DNA from: Halopenitus sp041821145
GTDB taxonomy: Archaea > Halobacteriota > Halobacteria > Halobacteriales > Haloferacaceae
DNA: 64,000 nucleotides
Assembly: GCF_041821145.1 (NCBI RefSeq)
Contig: NZ_JBGUBC010000013.1
Coordinates: forward strand, 16,201 to 80,200
Direction of reading: 5' to 3'
A model generated the notes under the pieces. That model ran no database searches. It was given only the letters and a program-made list of their open reading frames with translations, and was not told the origin of the DNA. Below are positions 36,218 to 44,869 of the stretch, one piece after another (within the stretch, counting starts at the first letter, position 1; each line of letters opens with the position of its first letter). The translations under genes and the position numbers were made by a program.

Positions 36218-37207
36218 ATGGTCGGCATGATCGGCGAGTCGACGCCTCCAACGCTTTCGATACTCGCCTCCCTGCCGGACACGTTCACATTCGCGTGGAT
36301 CGTGGCGGTCCTGTTCGTCGTCGCCGCGATACTTGACCGGTTCGAACGCGAGGAAGGGCGGCTGATGGCGACCGGAACGTGGATCCTCTTCGGAGCGTTC
36401 TGGCTGACGATGGTGCCGTATTTCGCACTCGAGCATTTGAGTTACGTCGAGAGTCTCCTCTCGCTGGTCGCGGTCCCCGCCTGCGTGTACGTCGGATACC
36501 TCCTGTATCGAGGTCGCGAGTCGCTGTTCGTGCTCACTCGGGCCGTGGCGGCGATGTTGATCATCTATCTTCCGTTCGAGACGATCCCCTCGATGTCGAT
36601 CGGCGGAGTCACGATCCCCGAACCAAAACGCATACTCATCGAGATAGTGGCCGCCCAGACCGCGGCGGCAATGTCGCTTCTGGGCTACTCACCAGCGTTG
36701 ATCGAGAACTCACAGGGATACCTCTCGACCTTCCAGTGGGTCCATGGTCCGGAGGGACACGTCGTTCTGGTGTCAGTCGTCCTCGCATGTACGGGTATTG
36801 GTAGCATGGCGATATTCGCCGGGCTTATCACAGCCGTCGACGCGCCGTTCGAACGAAAGATTCGGGGACTCGCGGTCTCCATCCCGCTCATCTACGTGTT
36901 GAATATCGCTCGCACGACGTTCATCACGATCGTCACGGGCAACCAGTACATGCACTGGCAGCCCGACCTCGTGTTGGCGATGTTCGGGGCGAGCGATCCG
37001 TACCGCGTCTCGTTTTTGATCTCCGATCGGATCTTCAGCCAACTGCTCGCGATCGTCGCACTCATCGGGATCACCTATCTCGTGGCGCGACAGATCCCCG
37101 AACTCGTGATCGTCTTGGAGGACGTGTTATACGTATTGACGGGCGAGGAGCACGACCTGCTCGCGGCGCTGGATCTCCCCCGAGAGCCAACGAATCGGAA
37201 GCGGTGA
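36218..37207 (+). CDS. artA: Archaeosortase A
   Basis: A 329-residue polytopic membrane protease/transpeptidase-like enzyme that cuts PGF-CTERM surface proteins and attaches them to archaeal lipid. Proposed catalytic residues are Cys191 (LACTGIGSMAIF), Arg232 (LNIARTTFI) and Arg271 (ISDRIFSQLL). The spacings of 41 and 39 residues match the Cys-Arg-Arg spacing I recall for Haloferax ArtA. The TATA-like gctttaca near 36188 is about 28 bp upstream of the ATG at 36218 (an ATG at 36227 is also possible). It follows the large surface protein directly, 73 bp downstream. Confidence 0.93.
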   Translation: MVGMIGESTPPTLSILASLPDTFTFAWIVAVLFVVAAILDRFEREEGRLMATGTWILFGAFWLTMVPYFALEHLSYVESLLSLVAVPACVYVGYLLYRGRESLFVLTRAVAAMLIIYLPFETIPSMSIGGVTIPEPKRILIEIVAAQTAAAMSLLGYSPALIENSQGYLSTFQWVHGPEGHVVLVSVVLACTGIGSMAIFAGLITAVDAPFERKIRGLAVSIPLIYVLNIARTTFITIVTGNQYMHWQPDLVLAMFGASDPYRVSFLISDRIFSQLLAIVALIGITYLVARQIPELVIVLEDVLYVLTGEEHDLLAALDLPREPTNRKR

Positions 37208-37279
37208 TCGGATTCTGGCTCGGCGTTCGACGCGTGGTGCGCTGGGGACGCTTTTGTGGCTCGGCCGCGAACGCCGGGC

Positions 37280-38614
37280 ATGGACTCGAACGAGGGAGTA
37301 GTCGTCATCGGTGGCGGCGTTGCAGGGCTCACCACGGCTGCAACGCTCGCGGAGGCCGGCGTCGACGTCACGGTGGTCGAACGCGAGGAAACGGTCGGTG
37401 GACGCGTGAAAAGCAGGGACGTGGACGGATTCACGATCGATCGCGGGTTCCAGGTACTCTTCGAAGCCTATCCGGCACTTCGCGCGGAACTCGATCTCGA
37501 CGCGCTTGATCTCCGCCCTTTCGCTCCCGGCGCGGTCATCTGTCGTCCCGGATCGCGGTCGACGCTTGCCGACCCGTTTCGAGATCCGGTGGCCGCGATC
37601 GGATCGATCCTCGATCCGACGATCCCGTTTCGTGACAAGTTTCGAACGCTCCTGCTCAGACGTGAATTGACGCGACGATCGGAGTCGGACTCGTTCACGG
37701 GCCCCGACGAAACGATCCGGACGTTTCTCCGCGAACGGGGGTTTTCTGCGAGGTACATCGATCGGTTCGTCGAACCGTTTTACGGCGGGATCACCCTCGA
37801 TCGATCGCTTTCGAGTTCCAGCCACGTCTTCGAATACACGTTTCGAGCGATGAGTCGTGGTCGGATCGCCGTGCCGGCCGACGGCATGGGATCGATACCT
37901 CGCCAGTTGGCCGACCGAGCGGAGGCGGGCGGCGGCGAGATACGGACCGGAACGGCAGTTGAACGGATCGATCTCGTCGGGTCCGACGTTGACGGTGGTG
38001 ACGTTACGGACCGACACGACCAGCCGGAAACGTCGGAGGGAGTTCGCATCACGTGTGCTGACGGAACGTCCCTCTCGGCCAGCGCCGCTGTCGTCGCGAC
38101 GTCGCCGCCCGAGGCGCGACGGCTCACCGGCATCGAGGCGATCCCGACGGAGGGCGTCGGTTGTGTCACCCAGTGGTACACGCTCCCGGCCGAGAGGAGC
38201 TTCGAGGTCGGAACGCGGATCCTGTTGAACGCGGGATCCGAGCGCCCCAACGCGGTGATTCCGATCGGGGAGGTCGCACCCAGCTACGCTCCCGAGGACC
38301 GGACGCTGTTCGCCGCGACCTTCGTTGACGACGAGGCGCTCGAACGTGAGGCGGACGCCCTGGCCCAGGAAACCCGCGAGGCGCTCGCCTCGTGGTATCC
38401 CGAGCGAGCGGTGAACGGATTACGGCCGATCGCGATCGATAGAACGCCGTTCGCCCAGTTTGCCCAGCCACCCGGATTCAGAAAGGAGCTTCCCAACCCG
38501 GACGATCCGGCCGGACCGATCGTGCTCGCCGGCGATTACACGCGGTGGTCTTCCCTGCAAGGTGCAGTCGAAAGCGGTCGACGGGCGAATACGATCGTCC
38601 GTGAACACCTCTGA
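37280..38614 (+). CDS. FAD-dependent oxidoreductase (phytoene desaturase/protoporphyrinogen oxidase-like)
   Basis: A 444-residue flavoprotein. The FAD-binding beta-alpha-beta motif VVVIGGGVAGLTTAATLAEA opens the protein and VERE closes the fold. GFQVLFEAYP and the C-terminal LAGDYTRWSSLQGAVESG (second FAD contact) place it in the amine oxidase/desaturase superfamily. The ATG at 37280 (MDSNEGVVV) was chosen over an upstream in-frame start at 37256. The substrate is not evident; no carotenoid or haem genes are adjacent. Confidence 0.85.
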   Translation: MDSNEGVVVIGGGVAGLTTAATLAEAGVDVTVVEREETVGGRVKSRDVDGFTIDRGFQVLFEAYPALRAELDLDALDLRPFAPGAVICRPGSRSTLADPFRDPVAAIGSILDPTIPFRDKFRTLLLRRELTRRSESDSFTGPDETIRTFLRERGFSARYIDRFVEPFYGGITLDRSLSSSSHVFEYTFRAMSRGRIAVPADGMGSIPRQLADRAEAGGGEIRTGTAVERIDLVGSDVDGGDVTDRHDQPETSEGVRITCADGTSLSASAAVVATSPPEARRLTGIEAIPTEGVGCVTQWYTLPAERSFEVGTRILLNAGSERPNAVIPIGEVAPSYAPEDRTLFAATFVDDEALEREADALAQETREALASWYPERAVNGLRPIAIDRTPFAQFAQPPGFRKELPNPDDPAGPIVLAGDYTRWSSLQGAVESGRRANTIVREHL

Positions 38615-38668
38615 GGTGCCGACAGGTGGATGATCGGTGATCGGGTGCATAGCTGGGCGAATCTCATC

Positions 38669-38733
38669 CCGTAGTTCCGGTAATTCGGTAGTTCCAGTGA
38701 GCTTGGGTAGCCCCGTAGTTCGGTAGTTCCGGT
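38669..38733 (+). repeat. Degenerate GTAGTTCCGGT repeat between convergent genes
   Basis: The motif cgtagttccggt and shorter forms (ggtagttcc, gtagttcgg) recur four to five times in 65 bp. There are two larger copies of about 35 bp that begin with cccgtagtt. It is non-coding, between the 3' ends of the FAD oxidoreductase and E1-alpha genes. Confidence 0.65.
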
Positions 38734-38747
38734 GGACTCGTGTTCGA

Positions 38748-39848
38748 TCACTCTCCCTGTTCGAACGCGTCTGCACCGTGTTTCTCGATGAGTTCCAACA
38801 GCTCCTCACGCTGGCGGTCGAGGGTCGAGGGGCGTTCCGCGTAGACGTGATCGAACATCTCGCCCGGATCGACCTGGAGGTCCGCAGTCGCCTCGATCGC
38901 CTCAGCGACGACGTCCTCAGCCTCCGCGCCGATCGCCTCGATCCCCTCCGCGTCGATCCGCCCCGTCTCACGGAGGAATGTCTCCATGCGGTCGATCGGA
39001 TCGATCGATCGCCAGCGTTCGAGTTCGTCCTCGTCGCGGTAGACGGTCGGATCGTCGGCCGTCGTGTGTGCGCCGTAGCGGTACTCCACGAACTCGATCA
39101 GCGTCGGACTCGGGGAGGCGTCCGGATCGCGAGCGCGCGTCGCGGCCTCGCGCGTGGCGGCATAGCTCGCGAGGGGATCCATGCCATCGACGCGGATCCC
39201 GTCGAACCCGTACGCTTGTGCCTTCTCGGCGAAGGTGTCGCTCGCCGTCTGGCGCGAACGGGGGACGGAGATCGCCCAGCCGTTGTTGTGACAGCAAAAC
39301 AGCGTCGGCAGATCGAAGACGCCGGCGACGTTGAGCGCCTCGTGGAAGTCCCCCTCCGAGGTGGCCCCGTCGCCGAAGTGGCAGGCGACGATCCGGTCGT
39401 CGTCGCGATAGTCGAAGGCCCATGCGGCGCCGACTGCGTGCGGGAGATGTGCAGCCACGTCGATCTGTAACGGGAAGACGTTGCCCTCAAGGATGGCTGC
39501 CGTACCGGACTCGTGGCCCAGCCAGTAGGGAAGATACTCGGCAAGCAGGTCCCGGGTGACGATCGAGCCGTGTTCGCGGTACTGGTAGCTTATCAGATCA
39601 CGCTCGTCGAGCGCGTGCGTCGATCCGACTGCGGAGCCCTCTTGGCCGGCGCAGGGAGCGTAGGTTCCGATCCGTCCCTGCCGCTGGAGGCTGACCGCGC
39701 GCTCGTCGAAGTGACGGGTGATACGCATGTCCCGGTAGATAGCGACGAGGCGATCATCCGAGAGATCAGGAGGCTCCGCATCGGGCAGGACCCGTCCGTC
39801 GGCATCGAGGACGCGTCGAACGTCCGCCTCCGCGAGCGGATCAGTCAC
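38748..39848 (-). CDS. 2-oxoacid dehydrogenase E1 component alpha subunit
   Basis: A 366-residue thiamine-diphosphate enzyme subunit. The TPP/Mg motif GDGATSEGDFHEALN (159-173) ends in an NN pair (188-189), and the phosphorylation-loop region YRYGAHTTADDPTVYR is present. GHESGTAAILEGN is the PDH-E1-alpha block. It normally works with E1-beta, E2 and E3, but no such genes are beside it here, so it is an orphan copy. The substrate (pyruvate or branched-chain 2-oxoacids) cannot be told. Confidence 0.88.
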   Translation of the reverse strand: MTDPLAEADVRRVLDADGRVLPDAEPPDLSDDRLVAIYRDMRITRHFDERAVSLQRQGRIGTYAPCAGQEGSAVGSTHALDERDLISYQYREHGSIVTRDLLAEYLPYWLGHESGTAAILEGNVFPLQIDVAAHLPHAVGAAWAFDYRDDDRIVACHFGDGATSEGDFHEALNVAGVFDLPTLFCCHNNGWAISVPRSRQTASDTFAEKAQAYGFDGIRVDGMDPLASYAATREAATRARDPDASPSPTLIEFVEYRYGAHTTADDPTVYRDEDELERWRSIDPIDRMETFLRETGRIDAEGIEAIGAEAEDVVAEAIEATADLQVDPGEMFDHVYAERPSTLDRQREELLELIEKHGADAFEQGE

Positions 39849-39984
39849 GATCGCACGCCTCCGTGGGGAATGATACCGTCCGACTCTGCATACGACGATG
39901 AAACGTCCGCATGCTCAAGGGTGTATCGGTGCTCGTGATCCGTCGTCCCGACTGCGTGATAGGCTCGTCCGTCTCGCAGTCGGC

Positions 39985-40635
39985 TCACGCAGCCTTGCGA
40001 TCGCGAACGGTCGATGGCTCGCCGTCGAATCGGCCATCCGACTCGCGATGTTCTTGAACGGTCGTGTACGCCTCCCGAACTCGCCGGAACGATTCCTCGT
40101 CGCCGCCGTGGTCCGGGTGCACCTCCTTGATTCGGTCGCGATAGGCATTCTTGACGGCCTCCTCGCCGGCCGTTCGGGAAAGTCCGAGTTCGTCAAACGC
40201 CGCCGCGATCGGATCGTCGTTCGGACGGGTGTCGAACGTGGGCCTGGGGACGTCGAAGGGTAGACGTCTGCCGAGGCCCCGACCCGGCATCTCGTGTTCA
40301 CAGAGAACCGACTGCGTGCCGGCGTTCTTGAGTCGGAAGTGGAGGTGGGCATCGAAGGTGATGGCTACCTCCCGGTCGGGGAGGTAGAAAGCGACCGTGG
40401 ATCCCGCAAGCGGGTGGTTTTCGAGAAATCGCTCGTCGATGGCGGCGAGGTATTCGCGGATCTCCTCGTGCCGGCGCGAGACGCCGGAATCACCGCCGAC
40501 GGCAGTCGCGCCGGTCGCGGGAAGAAACCGGTCACCCAGATAGAACGCCGCCACGACGAACGCCGTCGCGACGAGCCCCAGAAGGCTCCCGGCAAGCAAC
40601 CAGACGGGAAGGAGTCGAAGGACGTCTGCGACCAC
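39985..40635 (-). CDS. Membrane-anchored J-domain protein
   Basis: About 216 residues from a GTG at 40635; the start is uncertain, since the frame is open to 40695. One or two N-terminal spans (LLPVWLLAGSLLGLVATAFVVAAFYLG) are followed by a soluble region. The C-terminal J domain contains VKNAYRDRIKEVHPDHGGDEESF, with the HPD tripeptide needed to stimulate DnaK/Hsp70. There is no Gly/Phe or zinc domain, so it is not a full DnaJ. It probably recruits DnaK to the membrane. Confidence 0.85.
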   Translation of the reverse strand: MVADVLRLLPVWLLAGSLLGLVATAFVVAAFYLGDRFLPATGATAVGGDSGVSRRHEEIREYLAAIDERFLENHPLAGSTVAFYLPDREVAITFDAHLHFRLKNAGTQSVLCEHEMPGRGLGRRLPFDVPRPTFDTRPNDDPIAAAFDELGLSRTAGEEAVKNAYRDRIKEVHPDHGGDEESFRRVREAYTTVQEHRESDGRFDGEPSTVRDRKAA

Positions 40636-40738
40636 GTGAGACGTTGGACGTGGATCCTCAAGAACCCCTCGCCGGGGGAGGACGGGAGCGACCACGATCG
40701 AGGAACTCGCGGGGGCGAGCGTGCCTCTTCGTCGAGGT

Positions 40739-40790
40739 CGTGTCGTTCTCGCGGTGATCGTGCTGTTCTCGTGGTGATCGTGTCGTTCTC
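40739..40790 (+). repeat. 20-bp tandem repeat, 2.6 copies
   Basis: The unit cgtgYYgttctcgYggtgat occurs at 40739-40758 and 40759-40778 (three differences), with a partial third unit to 40790. It is intergenic, between the J-domain gene and the MTH865-like gene. Confidence 0.7.
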
Positions 40791-40807
40791 TTCGTTCGCC
40801 CGCTCTC

Positions 40808-41065
40808 CTAGATCATCCCGTTCTCCTCGAGCGCCTCGATGACGTCGTCGACGAGCTCCTCGAGTGACTCATACGGGAAGTCCTGATTGCCGCCGAGTTT
40901 AGTGGCCAGCTCCATCGCCGAAAAACGCACGTCATCGGCCTCGAACGTGGTCGAGGGGCCGTTCGGTAGCGCCGGCAGCAGATCCATTTGCGTCTCGACG
41001 GGAAACTCGGCGTCCTCGAACGCCTCCGTGAACTGTGCGCGAAGCTCGGATTCGACGTCGGTCAT
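40808..41065 (-). CDS. MTH865-like family protein
   Basis: An 85-residue acidic protein from the ATG at 41065 (MTDVESELRAQFTEAFEDAEF). The LGGNQDFPYESLEELVDDVIEAL ending is typical of the MTH865 family, a small EF-hand-like helical fold of unknown role. It is divergent from the halocyanin gene. Confidence 0.85.
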   Translation of the reverse strand: MTDVESELRAQFTEAFEDAEFPVETQMDLLPALPNGPSTTFEADDVRFSAMELATKLGGNQDFPYESLEELVDDVIEALEENGMI

Positions 41066-41217
41066 ACCCAACCCACCCGTAGACTGCCAAAAAGGGTTGT
41101 GAAACCCCGTTGAGATCGAATTGACCACGCCGATCCGGATCCAAGCGGGAGGGTTTCCCCTTCATCGATCGAACGTGAACCAAAGTATTCACTATGGGGC
41201 GTCACCAATCGGCGAGC

Positions 41218-41847
41218 ATGAGTACAGAGGACGTTTCCCGACGGGCGTTTCTTCGGACGGCGGGCGGAACCACCGCGGCGGCAGGTGTCGCGGCCGGCGC
41301 GAGCGGAACCGGGGCTGCCCAGGAAGCGCCTGTCTGGCCCTCCAGCGTCGAGGACGCCAATCACGGAACGTACCAGGACGCTCGGGGTCAAGACGAAGTA
41401 ACGATCTCGGTGGGGGCCGGCGAACAGGGATTGTCCTTCGATACGACGAAGACGTGGATCGATCCGGGCACGACCGTGATCTGGGAATGGACGGGCGAGG
41501 GCGGTGCCCACAACACCGAGAAAGTGGAGGGTTCCGCCGCCGAGTGGCAAAGTGAGATCACCGCCGAGGAGGGGTTCACCTTCGAGCATGAGTTCACCGA
41601 GGACGACGTGGGAATTACCCACTATCAGTGTGCTCCTCACGCGCAGGTCGGCATGCACGGCGGCATCGCCATCGGCGAGGACATCGAAACCGAGGAGGTC
41701 GGCGGCGAGGAGGAGGGGGCCACGGGCGTCGTCTTCGTGCCCGAGGCGGCGAAGGCGCTCAGCGTTGCGGCGTTCATCGCGATGCTCGCGACGCTCGGGA
41801 TCGCGTTCTTCTTCATGCGCTACGGCGGAGGCGAGTCCAACGAGTAG
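41218..41847 (+). CDS. Halocyanin-like copper protein with C-terminal membrane anchor
   Basis: A 209-residue blue copper protein. A Tat signal with SRRAFLRT begins at residue 7, and there is no lipobox Cys after it. The cupredoxin domain holds type 1 copper ligands His98, Cys138, His141 and Met146 in GAHN and YQCAPHAQVGM. A span at about 180-201 followed by RYGGGESNE anchors the C-terminus. Typical halocyanins are N-terminal lipoproteins, so this one is anchored from the other end. It may donate electrons to the cytochrome oxidase at 24-28 kb. Confidence 0.88.
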   Translation: MSTEDVSRRAFLRTAGGTTAAAGVAAGASGTGAAQEAPVWPSSVEDANHGTYQDARGQDEVTISVGAGEQGLSFDTTKTWIDPGTTVIWEWTGEGGAHNTEKVEGSAAEWQSEITAEEGFTFEHEFTEDDVGITHYQCAPHAQVGMHGGIAIGEDIETEEVGGEEEGATGVVFVPEAAKALSVAAFIAMLATLGIAFFFMRYGGGESNE

Positions 41848-41979
41848 CGCGATCATCCCGGGGACCGGGATGTCGATTTGAACGACGGATCATCGGACCG
41901 GTAGATTCGGTCCCCGTCATACCGTGAGATTCCTTGACTTCATACTCCGTGCCTGGCCAAGAGCCGCGGCTCTACCGGA

Positions 41980-43038
41980 TCACAGTTTGCCGCGTGCATC
42001 GAGCAGGGAGCGGTAGCGCTCGAGATATCGCTCCAGGATCGGACGGTGATCGTAGCGTTCGAAGCGCTCGTCGACGGTCCGGCTCGGCGCCGATCCGGCC
42101 TCAAGAAACGCGTCGGCGAGTTCACGCGGGCTCGTGACCAACCGACCGCGCTCGCGTGCCTCCGCGAGTTCGTGGGCGCTCGAGTCGGCCTGATACTCGA
42201 CGAGGCCGACACAGCCACACGCGAGCGCCCAGAGGAGGTCGCTTGCGAACGTCTCCCTCGTCGCGGTCTGGACCGCGACGTGGGCACCTTTGAAGATCGA
42301 CACGCGTTCATCGATCGGCGTCGCTCCGAGAAACGACACCCGATCGTCGATCCGGAGATCCGAGGCAGTTCGCTCGGCCGCATGGCGCTCCGGCCCCTCA
42401 CCGATCACGGCGGCACGCCACTCGCGATCGCGCACCTCTGCGAGACCAAGGAGGAACGACTCGACGTTCGAATCACGGTCGAGTCGCCGGGAGTAGACGA
42501 CGTCAAACCGGTCGTCGACGCTGGCCGACTCGATGAGCCCGAAGTCGATACTTTCGGGGATCGTCTCCACCACGTCCGAGGGTGCACCGTACTCCTGAAT
42601 CCGGGTTCGTGCGGCCTCGGAGGGAACGACGATCCCGTCGGCGCGCCGGGCGATCCACCGATATGCGAACGTGGAGTCCGCGGGGTGGTCACTCCACCAG
42701 TCGACGAGGACCGGGGCACGGTGGACGAGTCGAGTCGCCGCTGCGGCCCCGGCTCCGCCGGGTGGACTGTTCACCGCGTGAACGATATCGGGGCCGGCCC
42801 GCCGGAGCGCCGCCGGGAGACGGGCCGCAAATCGGGCCGGAATCGGATCCGCCACCACCCGACGGTAGCTGATTCCGTCCTCCTCGAAGATGTCGTGATC
42901 GCCGCCCCACCACTGGGCGCACAGCCATCGAATGTCGTGTCCGCGATCGGAGAGCTGTCGTGCGATCCGATGGGCTCGGGATCGCGCCGGCGTCGCTCCG
43001 TGGTGCGGGGTAAAAAGCGAGACGAACGCGACGCGCAT
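41980..43038 (-). CDS. GT4 family glycosyltransferase
   Basis: A 352-residue GT-B enzyme from the ATG at 43038 (MRVAFVSLFTPHHG). Marks are ARSRAHRIARQLSDRGHDI, DIVHAVNSPPGG, the central VVYSRRLDRDSNVE donor-domain start, and ATRETFASDLLWALACGCVGLVEY, with the E-x7-E-like acidic pair. It transfers a sugar to lipid- or protein-linked glycan. No other glycan genes adjoin it; cobalamin genes lie upstream (43125 onward). Confidence 0.85.
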   Translation of the reverse strand: MRVAFVSLFTPHHGATPARSRAHRIARQLSDRGHDIRWLCAQWWGGDHDIFEEDGISYRRVVADPIPARFAARLPAALRRAGPDIVHAVNSPPGGAGAAAATRLVHRAPVLVDWWSDHPADSTFAYRWIARRADGIVVPSEAARTRIQEYGAPSDVVETIPESIDFGLIESASVDDRFDVVYSRRLDRDSNVESFLLGLAEVRDREWRAAVIGEGPERHAAERTASDLRIDDRVSFLGATPIDERVSIFKGAHVAVQTATRETFASDLLWALACGCVGLVEYQADSSAHELAEARERGRLVTSPRELADAFLEAGSAPSRTVDERFERYDHRPILERYLERYRSLLDARGKL

Positions 43039-43124
43039 ACCTGAACGAGTCGCCACCGTCCGTTAAAAATCCACGCGATCCAGGGTCGATCGTGAAGGCG
43101 GTTCGATCTCCCGGCAGCGACCGC

Positions 43125-44864
43125 TCATTCGGGCACCGACAGCGCCCCAAGATCGACGTGATCACGGAGCAGATCGGCGGCGGCGTCGTACGGCGACGGA
43201 TCCTCCAGATCGATTTGCGGTCGCGACTGGCCAGCGGTCGCGCGGACGTTTTGGACGAACGTCTCCCGGACCACGCGATTCTCGAAGAGGCCGTGGAGGT
43301 AGGTCCCGAGAACGCCCGTGGGGCCGCCGATGGAGACGCCGAAGGCGGCGTGCTCGCGAGACTCCTCGGCGACCGAGCGTGACTCATCACTTGCGGACGT
43401 AACGTCCTCAACGGGCGAAAAGGGGAACCGGACCGGTCGCCCCTGCGAGGAAGAACCGGCGAGGCGGGTTTCGCCCATATGGATCTCATAGCCACGTACC
43501 GAGGCATCGACGCCGGACAGTGGACCCGACCCGCGAAGGTCCAGTTCGGTCGAGACGACGCGTTTTCGGGTCGAGAACGTCGTCTCGACGGGAAGCAATC
43601 CGAGACCCGTGACGGTCGACGTCTCGCCGGTCCCCTCGATGTCCGCGTTCCGGATCCGCTCGCCGAGCAGTTGGTAGCCGCCACAGAGGCCGACGATCGG
43701 ACCCTCAAAGGACGAAAGCGCCGACCCAAAGCCCGACCGCCGCAACGCGATCAGGTCGTCGACGGTGTTTTTCGTTCCGGGAATCACGACCGCGTCAGCT
43801 TCCCGAAGACGATCGGAGACGTTCCCGGAGTCATCATCGTCTGAGGTGGCGGCGGAGTCCGAGATCGGGAGATACGCGACCCGGACGCCGGGCTCGAACG
43901 CGAGCGGTTCCAGATCGGTAAAATTCGAGATCGTCGGGAGTCGAGGGACGGCGATCGTTACGGTCCGTTCTTCAGGGACATCGTCCTTGCCGCGGATCGC
44001 CGATCCGCCAGTCGTCGCCTCGGCGGCGGGAAGCCCGACGCTGTCCTCTGCAGGCAATCCCGGATCGGAATAGGGGATCACACCGAGGATCGGTACTCCG
44101 GTCCGTTCGGCCACGGCGTCGATTCCGGGTTCGAGGAGCGTCGGATCGCCGCGGAATTTCGTGATGACCGCGCCAGCAACCCGTCTCCGGAGATCGTCGG
44201 GAAGCAGTTCGAGCGTCCCGACGAGTGAGGCGAAGACGCCGCCGCGCTCGATGTCCGCAACGAGTAGGATCTCCGCGTCGGCGAACCGTGCGGTCTCGAC
44301 GTTAGCGAGGTCTCGGTCGTGGAGGTTGATCTCCGCGATCGAGCCCGCCCCCTCCGCGATGACGATATCCGCATCGGACGCCAGACGGTGGTATGCGCCG
44401 ACGGCGGCTTCGCGGGCGTCCTCCCAGCGTTCCTCGTAGTACTTGCTGGCCGGGACGTGATCGATTGCCTCGCCGTCGATCACGAGTTGTGACTCCCCCT
44501 CGCCGCGGGGTTTGAGCAGGACGGGGTTGTGATCGGTCGTCGGGGGCGTGCACGCGGCGCGTGCCTGGACGTACTGGGAGATTCCGATCTCTCCGAACGC
44601 ATCGGGGGTGCCGTCTTCGCCATGCTCGTCGTTTTCGCCCGTTCCGTCGTCTTCATCGTGCCCGCCATCCCCATCGTGCCCGCTGTCTCCGCCACCCCTC
44701 GCGATCGGAACCGCACGGGCGTTGTTCGACATGTTCTGTGCCTTGAACGGCGCCACGTCGAGTCCACGGTCGGCGAGAAGTCGGCAGAGTCCGGTCGCGA
44801 CGGTACTCTTTCCGACGTGACTCGCAGTGCCCGCGACGAGGATCGTCGGTGTCGATCGCTTCAT
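43125..44864 (-). CDS. cbiP: Adenosylcobyric acid synthase (CbiP/CobQ)
   Basis: A 579-residue enzyme that amidates four carboxylates of adenosylcobyrinic diamide using glutamine. An N-terminal dethiobiotin synthetase-like domain has the P-loop AGTASHVGKST and the KAQNMSNNA block. The C-terminal class I-like glutaminase has GLCGGYQLLG (nucleophile Cys) and GTYLHGLFEN. An unusual Asp/Gly/His-rich insert (about residues 57-88) interrupts the region after MSNNA. It starts 5 bp downstream of the cobA stop, so the two are one operon. Confidence 0.93.
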   Translation of the reverse strand: MKRSTPTILVAGTASHVGKSTVATGLCRLLADRGLDVAPFKAQNMSNNARAVPIARGGGDSGHDGDGGHDEDDGTGENDEHGEDGTPDAFGEIGISQYVQARAACTPPTTDHNPVLLKPRGEGESQLVIDGEAIDHVPASKYYEERWEDAREAAVGAYHRLASDADIVIAEGAGSIAEINLHDRDLANVETARFADAEILLVADIERGGVFASLVGTLELLPDDLRRRVAGAVITKFRGDPTLLEPGIDAVAERTGVPILGVIPYSDPGLPAEDSVGLPAAEATTGGSAIRGKDDVPEERTVTIAVPRLPTISNFTDLEPLAFEPGVRVAYLPISDSAATSDDDDSGNVSDRLREADAVVIPGTKNTVDDLIALRRSGFGSALSSFEGPIVGLCGGYQLLGERIRNADIEGTGETSTVTGLGLLPVETTFSTRKRVVSTELDLRGSGPLSGVDASVRGYEIHMGETRLAGSSSQGRPVRFPFSPVEDVTSASDESRSVAEESREHAAFGVSIGGPTGVLGTYLHGLFENRVVRETFVQNVRATAGQSRPQIDLEDPSPYDAAADLLRDHVDLGALSVPE

Positions 44865-44869
44865 GACCC

